DNA of 64,000 nucleotides, taken from NCBI RefSeq assembly GCF_016406325.1, contig NZ_CP066370.1, forward strand, positions 3,658,001-3,722,000. Reading direction: 5' to 3'. Under the pieces are notes generated by a model that had not been told where the DNA came from, searched no databases, and saw only the letters and a program-made list of their open reading frames with translations. The DNA is from Shewanella putrefaciens. GTDB taxonomy: Bacteria; Pseudomonadota; Gammaproteobacteria; Enterobacterales; Shewanellaceae. Position numbers and translations under genes: made by a program. Positions 49,093 through 58,240 of this stretch are shown here, in pieces; position 1 is the stretch's first letter; each line of letters begins with the position of its first letter.

Positions 49093-49124
49093 CAATAAAG
49101 CCCATCTCAATGGGCTTTTTATTA
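49093..49124 (+). terminator. Terminator between the diguanylate cyclase gene and rraB
   Basis: The arms AAAGCCCA (49097-49104) and TGGGCTTT (49111-49118) are followed by TTTTATTAT. The A-rich left flank gives a T-rich tail for the leftward gene as well, so the hairpin probably acts in both directions. Confidence 0.85.
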
Positions 49125-49154
49125 TCTTTGTGGATGCTTAACATTTAATCTAAA

Positions 49155-49559
49155 TTAATGCGGAAATCCGTCATCTTCTTCGTCTTCATCCTCGTCATCC
49201 ATATCATCGCCAACAAAATAAGTGCCCCAACCATCGTAGTCCACTTTCTGTTTAGCGGCTAACTGTAGCAATTGCTCAGTCGCTTTATCGATTAATGCTA
49301 CATCTAACTTATGGTGAGCCACTGCATCGAAACAGAAGATCACAGAACCATCTTCTAACTCCATTTCTTCGGCATCGTTGACTTCAAAGCCCAGTTTAAA
49401 GGCATCTACTGCTGCTTTTTCGAGGCGATCAAAGTTGGTTGATGAAAAATGATGCTCAATCACATACTCCGCATCAGGCTCAGAGCCATCATCGAGTAGG
49501 GCTTGCACTATGTCGCGATTCTCGGCAAGTTGTGCTTTTAACTGACTTTCAATAGACAT
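49155..49559 (-). CDS. rraB: Ribonuclease E inhibitor RraB
   Basis: RraB binds RNase E and restrains its activity on a subset of transcripts. ATG 49559 ([22 protein letters not shown]) is preferred over the longer frame from 49616, because GGAGACAC lies just upstream and the extension overlaps the acyltransferase gene. The 134 residues have the RraB core (DYVIEHHF-type [38 protein letters not shown]) and the characteristic very acidic C-terminus [17 protein letters not shown]. It is convergent with the diguanylate cyclase gene. Confidence 0.95.
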   Translation of the reverse strand: MSIESQLKAQLAENRDIVQALLDDGSEPDAEYVIEHHFSSTNFDRLEKAAVDAFKLGFEVNDAEEMELEDGSVIFCFDAVAHHKLDVALIDKATEQLLQLAAKQKVDYDGWGTYFVGDDMDDEDEDEEDDGFPH

Positions 49560-49602
49560 AAACGTGTCTCCGTTAAGATAAATCTGGCTCAAATTGAGGC
49601 TA

Positions 49603-50388
49603 TTATACGCCATCATCCATAGGAGTTTTACCCATTAATGTTGCCGCTTCTCGGTTTATCTCATTAAATTTTGCCGACATACTGTCATAAATTTGTGCAG
49701 AAAAAGCTTTAACATCCGCTTTGTCTATATCCGCAGTGGGTATTGGCGCCATCATTTCGATAATAACAACCCCATTATCCCAACGATTTAAATTAATATG
49801 GCTCTGACAGGAAGCTAACACGGGCACAATTGGGACACCTGCTGCAATCGCTGTATGAAAAGCCCCTGCCTTGAAGGGTAATAAACCACGTCCTCGAGAA
49901 CGGGTGCCTTCCGGAAAAATCCATACAGATAAACTTTTTTGCTTAATTTTCTCAACTGTCTTCGCCATCGTATCAAAGGCACTGTGTCGATTTTTCCGAT
50001 CAATGAGAATATTGCCCGACAACCAATAAATTTGGCCAAATAGTGGCATCCAAACCAAACTTTTCTTACCTAAGCTAACCGTGCCCTTAGGAACGGCCTT
50101 AGTGTGAGTAAAAAGATCGAAGTTATTCTGATGATTTGCTAAGAAAATATAGGGGCCATCCTGTACCTCTTTATGCCGACGAACGATCACTTTTATCCCT
50201 AAGATCGGTGCAACAGAAGAGAAGATCTTGGCGAACATATGTACATTGTCACGGTGTCGAGGTCTAAGTAAACACACCAATCCACCAAAAATAAAGGCAA
50301 GCAACAAAGACACCGCCAACAGCATAGATCTGACGATTAACAGCACAGCATACTCCAACGATAAAATTGGCGACAGTATAGCCAGCAT
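49603..50388 (-). CDS. 1-acyl-sn-glycerol-3-phosphate acyltransferase family protein
   Basis: PlsC-type enzymes add the second acyl chain to lysophosphatidic acid. The 261 residues have an N-terminal membrane helix ([20 protein letters not shown]) and the acyltransferase motifs NHQNNFDLF (an NHxxxxD variant of HxxxxD, with H and D kept), [11 protein letters not shown], and the proline motif GVPIVPVLA. The start could be ATG 50388 or ATG 50328 at the helix; neither has a strong ribosome site. It lies downstream of the zinc cluster but after its terminator, so it is probably a separate unit. Confidence 0.9.
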   Translation of the reverse strand: MLAILSPILSLEYAVLLIVRSMLLAVSLLLAFIFGGLVCLLRPRHRDNVHMFAKIFSSVAPILGIKVIVRRHKEVQDGPYIFLANHQNNFDLFTHTKAVPKGTVSLGKKSLVWMPLFGQIYWLSGNILIDRKNRHSAFDTMAKTVEKIKQKSLSVWIFPEGTRSRGRGLLPFKAGAFHTAIAAGVPIVPVLASCQSHINLNRWDNGVVIIEMMAPIPTADIDKADVKAFSAQIYDSMSAKFNEINREAATLMGKTPMDDGV

Positions 50389-50440
50389 GGCCTATGGACT
50401 CAATATATTGTTTACATCTGTAAGCCGATTCGCTAACAAA

Positions 50441-50486
50441 AAAAAGCCCATCAACTCATTGTAAATACAGTGTGTTGATGGGCTTT
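50441..50486 (-). terminator. Strong terminator of the zinc-uptake cluster
   Basis: The 13-bp perfect arms AAAGCCCATCAAC (50443-50455) and GTTGATGGGCTTT (50474-50486) are followed leftwards by T8 (the A run at 50438-50445). It lies 12 bases past the stop of the permease gene. Confidence 0.93.
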
Positions 50487-50497
50487 AATTTCAACAT

Positions 50498-51286
50498 CTA
50501 ATGTTTAGAGGCGATTTGAGCAGAAAAAGTCCCTAATTTAGCTAACCACCAACGAAATACCAGCGCACTCACGGCCAATGTAGCAACAATCGCCGCACCG
50601 CTGGGTAAATCGAAAGCTGCAGAAAGCACGAGTCCAAGTAAATAGCCAATTAACCCCACAAGGTAGGCATAAAATAATTGACCTTTTCCACGGTATTTAT
50701 TCAGTGCTAGCGCGGGCAAAATTAAGGTGCTGAAGACCAGATATACACCAACAAGCTCAACTGAGAGGGTGATAACCAGCGCAAATAACAAATAAAATCC
50801 TGCGCCATCAAGGATTTGAGGGCGCAGAAGAAATGTTAATAGCACAACAGCATAAACCACAGTAGGTAAGATTAACTGTGGCCAACTGACCCATAGGATC
50901 TGCCCTGACATCAATTGTTTTAGTAACTCAGCCCCATGGGGGTCGTTTGCCAACAACAACATAGCTGCAACCGCTGACAACACGTAAAAACAACCAATCA
51001 TCGCTTCTAGCTCATCCGCCATACGCTTAGATAACCAAGCAATAAACCCTGCGCCTGCAAGGGCAAACACCGCTGGCATCCACACATGAGAAAAAGGTAT
51101 ATCTTCTACCCTGTGATCCATATGAGCGACGATGGCTCCCAAAGCCGCCACTTGTGCTATGGCTAAATCAATAAAGATAATGCCACGCTTTAGAACTTGT
51201 CTTCCGAGTACAACATGAGTCGACAACACTAAAACCCCAGCAGCAAATGCTGGCAGCAAAATCGACATCAGCTCCAGATCAAACAT
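50498..51286 (-). CDS. Zinc/manganese ABC transporter permease (ZnuB-like, ABC-3 family)
   Basis: This 262-residue inner-membrane protein has about eight helices and the ABC-3 family layout (GVLVLSTHVVLGRQVLKRGIIFIDLAIAQVAALGAIVA, LVGVYLVFSTLILPAL). It should pair with the binding protein encoded 5 bp upstream. The ATP-binding subunit is absent from this cluster. Zinc is the likely substrate because of the neighbouring His-rich outer-membrane protein, but manganese permeases look similar. Confidence 0.9.
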   Translation of the reverse strand: MFDLELMSILLPAFAAGVLVLSTHVVLGRQVLKRGIIFIDLAIAQVAALGAIVAHMDHRVEDIPFSHVWMPAVFALAGAGFIAWLSKRMADELEAMIGCFYVLSAVAAMLLLANDPHGAELLKQLMSGQILWVSWPQLILPTVVYAVVLLTFLLRPQILDGAGFYLLFALVITLSVELVGVYLVFSTLILPALALNKYRGKGQLFYAYLVGLIGYLLGLVLSAAFDLPSGAAIVATLAVSALVFRWWLAKLGTFSAQIASKH

Positions 51287-51291
51287 AGGCG

Positions 51292-52200
51292 TTATTTCAC
51301 TCCATTTAAGAGGGAAATCACACTGTCATAAAGGCTGAAGAGATCCTTACTGCTATCATTACCACCCACTGACATGGGTAGCATTAGCACTGGCAAATGG
51401 GATTTTTCACCTAACCATTTTGCACCGCGCTCATCTTGATAAGATGCCACAACAACGGCCAAAATATCACCTTGCTCAGCGCGCGTTAACAAGCTAGCTA
51501 AATGCCCGCTAGTTGGTGCTAGACCAGGTTTAGGTTCTAAATCAGCCACTTGCTCTATACCAAGCCAGTTAAATAAGTATCGAAAACTAGAATGGTAAGC
51601 GATCACTTTTTTACCCTGTAGCCCTTTTGCTTGCTCTTCCCAACGCGGAATGGCAGCTTGCCAGCGCGCGGTAAAATCCGCTAAGGACTGTTGGTAATGC
51701 GCTTCACTCGCAGGATCAAGCTGAGCCATCTTACTGGTTAAAGCTGTGGCAACCTGAAGCAAACGCATAGGATCAAAATGCAGATGCGGATTTCCTTGGG
51801 CGTGTACATCCCCCATACTACGATCAACACTGGCTAATTTATCTAGTGTCTCAATGTGATCGGCAGCAAAGAATAGGCCCTTTTCCGTTGATTGCACCTT
51901 AGCGTTTGCCGATTTCATTTGTAACATAGGTAACCAACCTACCCCCAAATCAGCCCCCGCACAAACTACAAGATCTGCTTGGCGCATTTTAGCAATCAAA
52001 CTCGGGCGCGCTTGCACTTGGTGAGGATCCTGTAATGCAGTTGTCGCCGAATAGATGTTAGCCGTGGGCGCTAATTCCTTCGCCAAGGCCGCATACTCAG
52101 GTTCACAGGCAAACACATTCAGCTCAGCATGGGCCAACCCCATATAAGCTGCAGAGAGCGCCACTGCAGCCAATTTCACTAATTTAGAATTGATGCGCAC
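51292..52200 (-). CDS. Zinc-binding periplasmic protein (ZnuA-like, cluster A-I)
   Basis: The 302-residue precursor has a signal peptide (KLVKLAAVALSAAYMGLAHA). The metal ligands of the family appear as H in ALQDPHQVQARP, H in GNPHLHFDPMR, and H in VIAYHSSFRYLFNWLG. The fourth position is in VVASYQDERGAKWLGE. The acidic/His-rich loop found in many ZnuA proteins is missing. Its start overlaps the end of the porin gene by 17 bases, and the permease gene follows at 5 bp, so all are co-transcribed leftward. Confidence 0.9.
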   Translation of the reverse strand: MRINSKLVKLAAVALSAAYMGLAHAELNVFACEPEYAALAKELAPTANIYSATTALQDPHQVQARPSLIAKMRQADLVVCAGADLGVGWLPMLQMKSANAKVQSTEKGLFFAADHIETLDKLASVDRSMGDVHAQGNPHLHFDPMRLLQVATALTSKMAQLDPASEAHYQQSLADFTARWQAAIPRWEEQAKGLQGKKVIAYHSSFRYLFNWLGIEQVADLEPKPGLAPTSGHLASLLTRAEQGDILAVVVASYQDERGAKWLGEKSHLPVLMLPMSVGGNDSSKDLFSLYDSVISLLNGVK

Positions 52201-53362
52201 CGTGAGCCCCCAACGTCATAATATACTGAATAGTAAAGATGTTATCGTCTTCAATGCCATCAAAATTCGTCCCTTTTTGATTAGTATACTGAAAACGAAC
52301 CGTCGAGAAATGGCTCGAATGCCATGCCAGTGTGACCTCTGATTCCTTCAACTTTTGTGCATGAAAATGATCGCCATGGAGTTCTTGAGTATCAACTTCA
52401 CCATAACGCACTCCAGCAGACCAACTTGGTGTAAATTGGTACACACTACTCAAATACCAACCTTGATGATAATCCTTGCTCGGAGCATCTTCTGGATGCA
52501 AATCTACTGGCGTAAAATCCGTCACACGAAAATATTCACCGCTCAAGGTTAAATTTTGGTATTTGTAGTTACCATTAGGTGCCCACTTATAAACAAAATC
52601 AGCCCCATAGGTATTTTTACCCGTATAAGATGCCGCATGGCTATGATCATGTCCTTCTTCATGTTCATGTTCATCTTCTTCACCTTCCTCATGGGCGGTC
52701 ACTTGACCATTTTCGTTACGCAAGTAACTTAAACCTGCTTGCCATGAGCTGTTATCGCCAATGTCACCACCGATTTTGCTGTATAAAGTGTAAACCCCGA
52801 CATTTTCAAATTCACGCTCACCATGCTCATCGGCCGCACGTAAACTTTCTCCTTTAAAGGCTTCTACACCCATAGTCCAATAAAGATCGGTTGGAGCAAC
52901 AAAGTTTAAGCGCACACCATCATCAAAGTAATGACCACCTAAAAAGGCACGGTAGGCGATAGGACGATCGGTGAAAGAATCAGTATGTAAGTGTTGGTTA
53001 TTAAGGTAACCAATATCCGATAAAAAACGACCACCACGAATAGAAAATCCCCCTGGCATCGCCATCGTCTGGATAAAGGCTTCTTCAAGGTTGAGCTCAC
53101 TCTCACCATCATGGATTTCAACAACGGCAGTCACCTTGCCATAGAACATATCATCAATATTGGCACTCATGGCTAATTCAGTTTCACCTAGACCAAAACC
53201 TTCAGAGGTTTCAGATAAAGGCCGTTCGCCCGTTTGGTAATAACCATTTAATACCGCGCTAATATTAGGGTTGGTCAAGCTAGAATCAGCGGCAAACAAC
53301 GAAGGTGAAGCAAACGCGCAGGCTAATGCCACCAAAGAAACTTGGGTGTTAAAAACTGTCAT
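52184..53362 (-). CDS. Outer-membrane beta-barrel protein with a His-rich loop, zinc cluster
   Basis: ATG 53362 (MTVFNTQVSLVALACAFASPSLFAADS) is preferred: it gives a signal peptide and GGAG lies 6 bases before it. The longer frame from 53416 does not. The 392-residue precursor has alternating beta-strand patterns and ends with a C-terminal Phe (GAHGAHQF), typical of outer-membrane proteins. Residues about 224-242 are a His/Glu-rich segment (HEEGEEDEHEHEEGHDHSH), probably a surface loop that gathers zinc. No TonB box or plug domain is visible, so it looks like a zinc-selective porin. It is encoded directly before ZnuA. Confidence 0.85.
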   Translation of the reverse strand: MTVFNTQVSLVALACAFASPSLFAADSSLTNPNISAVLNGYYQTGERPLSETSEGFGLGETELAMSANIDDMFYGKVTAVVEIHDGESELNLEEAFIQTMAMPGGFSIRGGRFLSDIGYLNNQHLHTDSFTDRPIAYRAFLGGHYFDDGVRLNFVAPTDLYWTMGVEAFKGESLRAADEHGEREFENVGVYTLYSKIGGDIGDNSSWQAGLSYLRNENGQVTAHEEGEEDEHEHEEGHDHSHAASYTGKNTYGADFVYKWAPNGNYKYQNLTLSGEYFRVTDFTPVDLHPEDAPSKDYHQGWYLSSVYQFTPSWSAGVRYGEVDTQELHGDHFHAQKLKESEVTLAWHSSHFSTVRFQYTNQKGTNFDGIEDDNIFTIQYIMTLGAHGAHQF

Positions 53363-53439
53363 AATATCTCCAAAATACAACAAACGCTCGATGGTGAAAA
53401 CCATCAAGAAATACAATAAGTTAAAATATGTAAGTTGAT

Positions 53440-53730
53440 TTAGAGTAAAACAGGTGGAGCGCGACTACGATAAACACTGATGTGTTTTGAGAGGAAAACC
53501 GGTAGAACAAACTCAACAACATCAAACCGCTGTACGGCTAAATTAAGCACCAGTGGTTGAGTCAATAAGATTTTATTAAATTGATGCTGGTGGAAGCAGA
53601 GGGTGCAGTGAGTCTTAGCACCATCATCAAGGTGCGTCACACTATGGGCTGAGGCAGCAAAAGACAGCAAAATCAATAGGGCCGCAAGCCATATTGAAAT
53701 CATGCGTCTAATGTGACTTGGAAGTCTCAC
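53440..53730 (-). CDS. Small secreted protein with a Cys/His motif, zinc chaperone-like (DUF2607 type)
   Basis: This 96-residue protein begins at GTG 53730 (GGGGAT 6 bases upstream) or ATG 53703. It has a signal sequence (MISIWLAALLILLSFAASAHS) and the putative metal motif H-C-T-L-C-F-H-Q-H-Q (residues about 41-50). The C-terminus carries a basic SRAPPVLL tail. It resembles the small DUF2607-type proteins that accompany zinc transport genes in Vibrio and Shewanella, judged from memory of the pattern. It is the first gene of the cluster and likely binds zinc in the periplasm. Confidence 0.7.
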   Translation of the reverse strand: MRLPSHIRRMISIWLAALLILLSFAASAHSVTHLDDGAKTHCTLCFHQHQFNKILLTQPLVLNLAVQRFDVVEFVLPVFLSKHISVYRSRAPPVLL

Positions 53731-54016
53731 TCAGTCATCCCCATAGTTAAAAAGTGACACAAGTTTATGTCAGGCGCATAGTAAGTTGCAATAAGACAAC
53801 CTACCGCCAATACGTTACAAGATATTTGTCTTTGATATGTTTAGGTTAAAAACCGCGAGAAATACCCGTTAAGCGGAACAAACTCTCACAAAATAGGCTA
53901 TTTAAGATTAGCTTAAGTGAGTGTAACTATAGTGTATTTAGTTTTATGTCGATGAAAGCTCCTCCGTGAATTCTCGGCATTCGTCTCTTTTTCCATCCAC
54001 CAAAAGGCAACTAGAA

Positions 54017-54142
54017 ATGCTAGCATTTTTCCGTGAAAACTTAGGAATTATCTTAGGTGTAGTGATTTTCGGCGCATTAATTTTGGGCGGGATTTACTAC
54101 GTAGAGCATTCGTTAAAGAGCCAAGAACAAGTTATACAATAA
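54017..54142 (+). CDS. 41-residue single-helix membrane protein
   Basis: The frame ATG 54017 to TAA 54142 encodes MLAFFRENLGIILGVVIFGA, then LILGGIYYVEHSLKSQEQVIQ. There is one hydrophobic helix (about 9-28), with a charged N-terminus and a polar C-terminal tail. An AAAGG-type ribosome site lies about 10 bases upstream. A strong rho-independent terminator begins 13 bases after the stop, which supports a real transcript. The gene diverges from the zinc cluster. No function is known; small proteins of this shape often regulate membrane complexes. Confidence 0.65.
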   Translation: MLAFFRENLGIILGVVIFGALILGGIYYVEHSLKSQEQVIQ

Positions 54143-54154
54143 CACTTAGCATAC

Positions 54155-54197
54155 ACTCTGAGCCCTAGGTTAAGGCTCAGAGTTTAGTTTTAGTTTT
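54155..54197 (+). terminator. Terminator after the 41-residue ORF
   Basis: The arms ACTCTGAGCC (54155-54164) and GGCTCAGAGT (54174-54183) form a 10-bp perfect stem followed by TTAGTTTTAGTTTT. Its position and direction fit the small ORF ending at 54142. Confidence 0.88.
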
Positions 54198-54316
54198 ACT
54201 TTGACTATTGACACTATTATGCAAGCCTAAAATCAGCCCCAATCCATGGTGACAAACAATCAACCCACTGCGGCGATACCATTCATTTTAAGCACTAGCG
54301 ATGACAACCTCAGCAC

Positions 54317-56029
54317 CTAACCTAAACCAATAATCTCTCCAGCCTCATCAATATCAATCTTGAGATAACCTGGCTTTATACCAAGACCAGGCATTGTCAT
54401 CACATTGCCCACTAATGCTGTAACAAAACCAGCCCCCGCATTCAGCACTAAAGCGCGGATTGGCACAATAAAATCTTTCGGGACGCCCTTTTGTATAGGA
54501 TCGTGACTAATCGATAGGGGTGTTTTTGCCATACACACGGGTAAATGAGCATAACCGAGCGAAGTAAACTCCCTCACTTGTTGCTTAGCTTCATCCGAGA
54601 GACTGATGCCCGCCGCACCATAACCAACCTCAGCTAAAGTGGATAACTTAGCCTCTAAAGAAGCATCATCCGGATATAACAACCTAAACTGGCTCTGAGT
54701 GTCAGCGGCGCGAACCACAGTATGTGCAAGTTCAATAGCTCCCGCTTCACCTTGGCTAAAAGCATCACTGACCTCACAACCAAATGCCGCAGTTTGGTTA
54801 ACGGCGTTGATTAACCATTGCAACTCGGCTTCGGTATCCGTGGCGAAGCGATTGATTGCCACGACGACAGGAATGCCATAGCGTGCCACATTGTTAATAT
54901 GCCAGTGTAAATTAGCAAATCCTGCCTCTAGACGAATCTCATCGGGAGTATTGATATCTGTGTCTGACTCAATACCGCTATTTGCCTTAAGCGCTTTTAA
55001 TGTCGTCACTAACACCGCGGCACTTGGGACTTGCCCGGACTGACGCACCTTGATATTACAGAACTTTTCGAATCCCATATCGGAACCAAAGCCCCCTTCG
55101 GTGATCACATAGTCCACAAGTTTTAAAGCGATATCATCGGCAATAATCGAGGAGTTTCCGTGGGCAATATTGGCAAAGGGGCCAGCATGAATGAGGCATG
55201 GTGCGCCATTTAAGGTCTGCATCAATGTGGGTTTAATCGCATCCACCATAATCGCCGTCATAGCGCCTGCGACCCCTAAATCTTCTGCGCTTATCACCTG
55301 CCCTTGGCGATTAAGTGCTAGAACTAATCGCCCAATGCGGGCCCGCATATCCGCCAAATTAGCGCTCAAGGCCAAAATAGCCATTAATTCAGATGCTGCC
55401 GTAATATCAAAACCAGACTCATATACAGGACCGTTGTTTTCTCCTAGTCCAACCTGAACCTGCCGCAGGCAACGATCATTATGGTCAAGCACCCTATGCC
55501 AGCGGATCTGCGCAGGATCGATATCCAAAAAAGCTTGCCCAGATTGCGCCTCAAATTCCACTTTACCTAAACGTGACTCATGGAAAAGCCTCGCCGCAAT
55601 CGCGGCGGCACCTAAATTATGGGCACTGCTGACAGCATGAATATCACCCGTTAAATGCAAGTTAAGTTCCTGCATAGGTACAACTTGCGCATAACCGCCA
55701 CCCGCTGCGCCACCTTTGACGCCAAAGACGGGCCCCATACTCGGTTGGCGAATGCAGGCACAGGCTTTTTTACCTATGGCCTTTAAGGATTGAGTTAGCC
55801 CAATACTTGTCACTGTTTTACCTTCACCGTGGGGTGTTGGGGTGACAGCAGTGACAATAATCAGTTTTCCCCGACTTTGACCCGCTAAACGCTGCTGAAC
55901 ACTTAAATCTACCTTAGCTTTTGTGCTACCAAATAGAAGCATTTCTTCCGGTAATAAGCCTAACTCTGCGCCAAGCTCTGCCACATTTGTTAAACTGGCA
56001 CGGCTTGAAATCTCCATATCGGTCAGCAT
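54317..56029 (-). CDS. fhs: Formate--tetrahydrofolate ligase
   Basis: Fhs makes 10-formyl-tetrahydrofolate from formate, THF and ATP. The 570 residues carry the ATP-binding motif [15 protein letters not shown], the [19 protein letters not shown] segment, [16 protein letters not shown], and the C-terminal [25 protein letters not shown]. The length matches the bacterial family. The start is ATG 56029 or 56014 ([11 protein letters not shown]); the first has a better upstream GGAG-type site. It is a single-gene unit. It links formate, a common fermentation and respiration product in Shewanella, to one-carbon metabolism. Confidence 0.96.
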   Translation of the reverse strand: MLTDMEISSRASLTNVAELGAELGLLPEEMLLFGSTKAKVDLSVQQRLAGQSRGKLIIVTAVTPTPHGEGKTVTSIGLTQSLKAIGKKACACIRQPSMGPVFGVKGGAAGGGYAQVVPMQELNLHLTGDIHAVSSAHNLGAAAIAARLFHESRLGKVEFEAQSGQAFLDIDPAQIRWHRVLDHNDRCLRQVQVGLGENNGPVYESGFDITAASELMAILALSANLADMRARIGRLVLALNRQGQVISAEDLGVAGAMTAIMVDAIKPTLMQTLNGAPCLIHAGPFANIAHGNSSIIADDIALKLVDYVITEGGFGSDMGFEKFCNIKVRQSGQVPSAAVLVTTLKALKANSGIESDTDINTPDEIRLEAGFANLHWHINNVARYGIPVVVAINRFATDTEAELQWLINAVNQTAAFGCEVSDAFSQGEAGAIELAHTVVRAADTQSQFRLLYPDDASLEAKLSTLAEVGYGAAGISLSDEAKQQVREFTSLGYAHLPVCMAKTPLSISHDPIQKGVPKDFIVPIRALVLNAGAGFVTALVGNVMTMPGLGIKPGYLKIDIDEAGEIIGLG

Positions 56030-56203
56030 GCGTCGGTTTCTCCTTTGAAGTATTCCGGATAAATAGGTGTGATTGTAATAAACAACATCGCTTGAATATG
56101 GCGGATATTAGGTGATTGATCTTAAGAGATACAGTCGCCGAAAAGGTTAATTACTGATTTCTTATAAGCAAACAGCGCCATCGGCGCCGTTTATTGTTTA
56201 ATA

Positions 56204-57067
56204 CTAAAAATATATTTCACCGCTCAGATGTGGACGGCGACCTTTACTGTCTCTAAGCTCAAACACCCAATTATCCTCGTTTTTCTCATAACCAAACCCG
56301 ACCTGTGCAGGCATTAAGAGTGGCAGCTTAAATGTCACATCGACAGTGAATGGGCGAGTACCAAGTTCAGGCATTAACTCAGCCAAACAGCGGGCTTTAG
56401 ACCACATACCATGGGCGAGTACGCGATCAAAGCCAAATCGCTTTGATAACAATGGATGCAAATGGATCAAGTTATAGTCACCGGATGCCTTTGCATACCG
56501 ACGGCCCAGATCTTCCCCCAGCTCCCACGCTTGCGGAGCATCCCATTCCATTTCAATTGCCTTAGGTGGGCGAACGCGGCGACCTGCGGTTTCAATACGA
56601 TATAAATAGGTCGAGAGTGATTCCCACACTAACTCCTCACCAACATACACTTTAGAAACAAATTCAAACTCCAAGCCTGAATCCGTTTCACGACTTGTCG
56701 TTAACGCACACTCAAAGGAATATTTTTCGTTGACTGTGGTTGGACGATATACTTGGATACGGTTTTTAAGGTGGATCATGCCAAGTAATGGAAATGTAAT
56801 ACCATCATGGGTAAAAATCACCGCGTGTAAACGAAACGCCATCACGTATAAATAAGTTGGAGGTAGCAGGTTACCATCAAACTGGAAACCACAAACTTGG
56901 GCGTATTGACTCACTTTTGCTTCTGAGACGGTAACATCAGGTGCAGTCACTCTAATGTGAGGCAATGGCTGTTGATCCCAACCTGGTTTGCGGCCAAAAA
57001 ATATCTTGCGATAAAGAGAAAGCAGCGACGGCATCGCGTTCAACTCAACACAATATGCATTATTCAA
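56204..57067 (-). CDS. MaoC-like dehydratase family protein
   Basis: The 287 residues look like a double hot-dog protein. The N-terminal half (about 20-150) is degenerate. The C-terminal half (about 180-287) carries the hydratase signature in AKASGDYNLIHLHPLLSKRFGFDRVLAHGMW, with D and H of the 'D-x-N-x-h-H' type motif. Such proteins hydrate or dehydrate 3-hydroxyacyl or enoyl thioesters. The listed start is ATG 57067, with a possible alternative at ATG 57043 (MPSLLSLYRKIF). The substrate is unknown. It diverges from cmoM across 375 bp. Confidence 0.85.
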   Translation of the reverse strand: MNNAYCVELNAMPSLLSLYRKIFFGRKPGWDQQPLPHIRVTAPDVTVSEAKVSQYAQVCGFQFDGNLLPPTYLYVMAFRLHAVIFTHDGITFPLLGMIHLKNRIQVYRPTTVNEKYSFECALTTSRETDSGLEFEFVSKVYVGEELVWESLSTYLYRIETAGRRVRPPKAIEMEWDAPQAWELGEDLGRRYAKASGDYNLIHLHPLLSKRFGFDRVLAHGMWSKARCLAELMPELGTRPFTVDVTFKLPLLMPAQVGFGYEKNEDNWVFELRDSKGRRPHLSGEIYF

Positions 57068-57442
57068 GTCTGTGTACCTTTTAATTAACTATCCCTTAGC
57101 ACAGATAGCCATAAATTACCTCGCTCAGACGGGTGACATCTGATAAATCAAGCTAAAAACGAGTGTAAAACGGGCTGTGCTGCGTCTTAAAAAGGGTGAT
57201 GCAGACTCTTTGAATGGACAGCGAAAGAGTCAGGTTTGTTGAAAACGGCGTGATTATAACCTAGGGGATAGAGTTCTGTGTATCCCTAAGTTTAGTAGGA
57301 ATATTTACCATCAATAAAATCATTGTGTTAGCTAATTTTATGAGTGAATAAGTAAGCTAACTTGAAAGATAATACCTACAGAGTGCGAAAATATTTCGTC
57401 TGTGCCACACTATTACCCCACACTCTTTAAGTTAATTTACAC
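57068..57442. other. Divergent intergenic region between the MaoC-like gene and cmoM
   Basis: This 375-bp region has no supported ORF or clear regulator site. It must hold both divergent promoters; a TATAAC at about 57255 is the only -10-like element I noticed. Confidence 0.5.
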
Positions 57443-58216
57443 GTGCAAGATAAGAATTTTGATAAGCTCGCGCACAAGTTTGCGAAAAATATTTATGGCA
57501 CCCCCAAAGGGGAAATTCGTGCAGCCGTACTATGGCGAGATCTCAGCTCTGCGTTAGCCCCATTTGGCGATAAAAAACTCCGAATTTTAGATGCTGGCGG
57601 TGGCTTTGGTTTCTTTAGCCAAAAGCTGGCACGCCTTGGCCATGAAGTCGTACTTTGCGATATCTCACAAGAGATGCTTATCCAAGCCCAAGCACATATT
57701 GATGCCTCTACCGAGCCTTTAAATATTGAGCTTATCCATGCCCCTATCCAAGCATTATCAGTTGAACAGAATGGTGTTTTCGATCTCATACTGTGCCATG
57801 CCGTAGTCGAATGGCTTACCGATGCTCAGCGTACTATGGAAGGATTGCTGACGATGCTCAAACCCAATGGTTTGTTTTCACTGATGTTTTATAACAAAGA
57901 AGCAATGCGTTTCCATGCCTTAATATCAGGAAATTTTGACTACGTGGCCGCAGATCTTAAAGTAAAGAAAAAAGTGAGGCTAACACCCACACACCCGCTT
58001 TATATTCAAGAGGTTAAGCAATGGTTTATGGATTGGGAAATGACGTTAATAAGCCAATCTGGGGTGAGGGTTATCCACGATTACTTGAAAAAGAGCCAAG
58101 CCGCAGATTTTGATTACCAAAAACTTCTGCAGATGGAACTCGAATATTCCCAGCACGAGCCGTATATATCACTTGGCAGATATGTCCATTTCTTAGGTAT
58201 TAGTCGAGGAACATAG
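57443..58216 (+). CDS. cmoM: tRNA 5-carboxymethoxyuridine methyltransferase CmoM
   Basis: CmoM methylates the carboxyl group of cmo5U34 to give mcmo5U in several tRNAs. The 257 residues start at GTG 57443 (MQDKNFDKLAHKFAKNIYGTPKGEIRAAVLWRDL, the CmoM-specific opening). The SAM motif I is RILDAGGGFGFFSQKLA, followed by VVLCDISQEML and DLILCHAVVEWL. The length is standard. The gene is convergent with the TraB/GumN gene. Confidence 0.93.
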   Translation: MQDKNFDKLAHKFAKNIYGTPKGEIRAAVLWRDLSSALAPFGDKKLRILDAGGGFGFFSQKLARLGHEVVLCDISQEMLIQAQAHIDASTEPLNIELIHAPIQALSVEQNGVFDLILCHAVVEWLTDAQRTMEGLLTMLKPNGLFSLMFYNKEAMRFHALISGNFDYVAADLKVKKKVRLTPTHPLYIQEVKQWFMDWEMTLISQSGVRVIHDYLKKSQAADFDYQKLLQMELEYSQHEPYISLGRYVHFLGISRGT

Positions 58217-58240
58217 CACCTCGACTGAACCAACGTGATG

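Noticed and set aside
52355..52857. Plus-strand frames at 52355-52552 and 52579-52857 rich in His and Met
   Set aside because: They are antisense to the His-rich outer-membrane protein gene; the His richness arises from reading its Asp/Glu/His repeat codons backwards.
53731..54016. Zur box upstream of the zinc cluster
   Set aside because: I searched for the GAAATGTTATA-type palindrome on both strands and found only weak half-sites, so I do not claim one.
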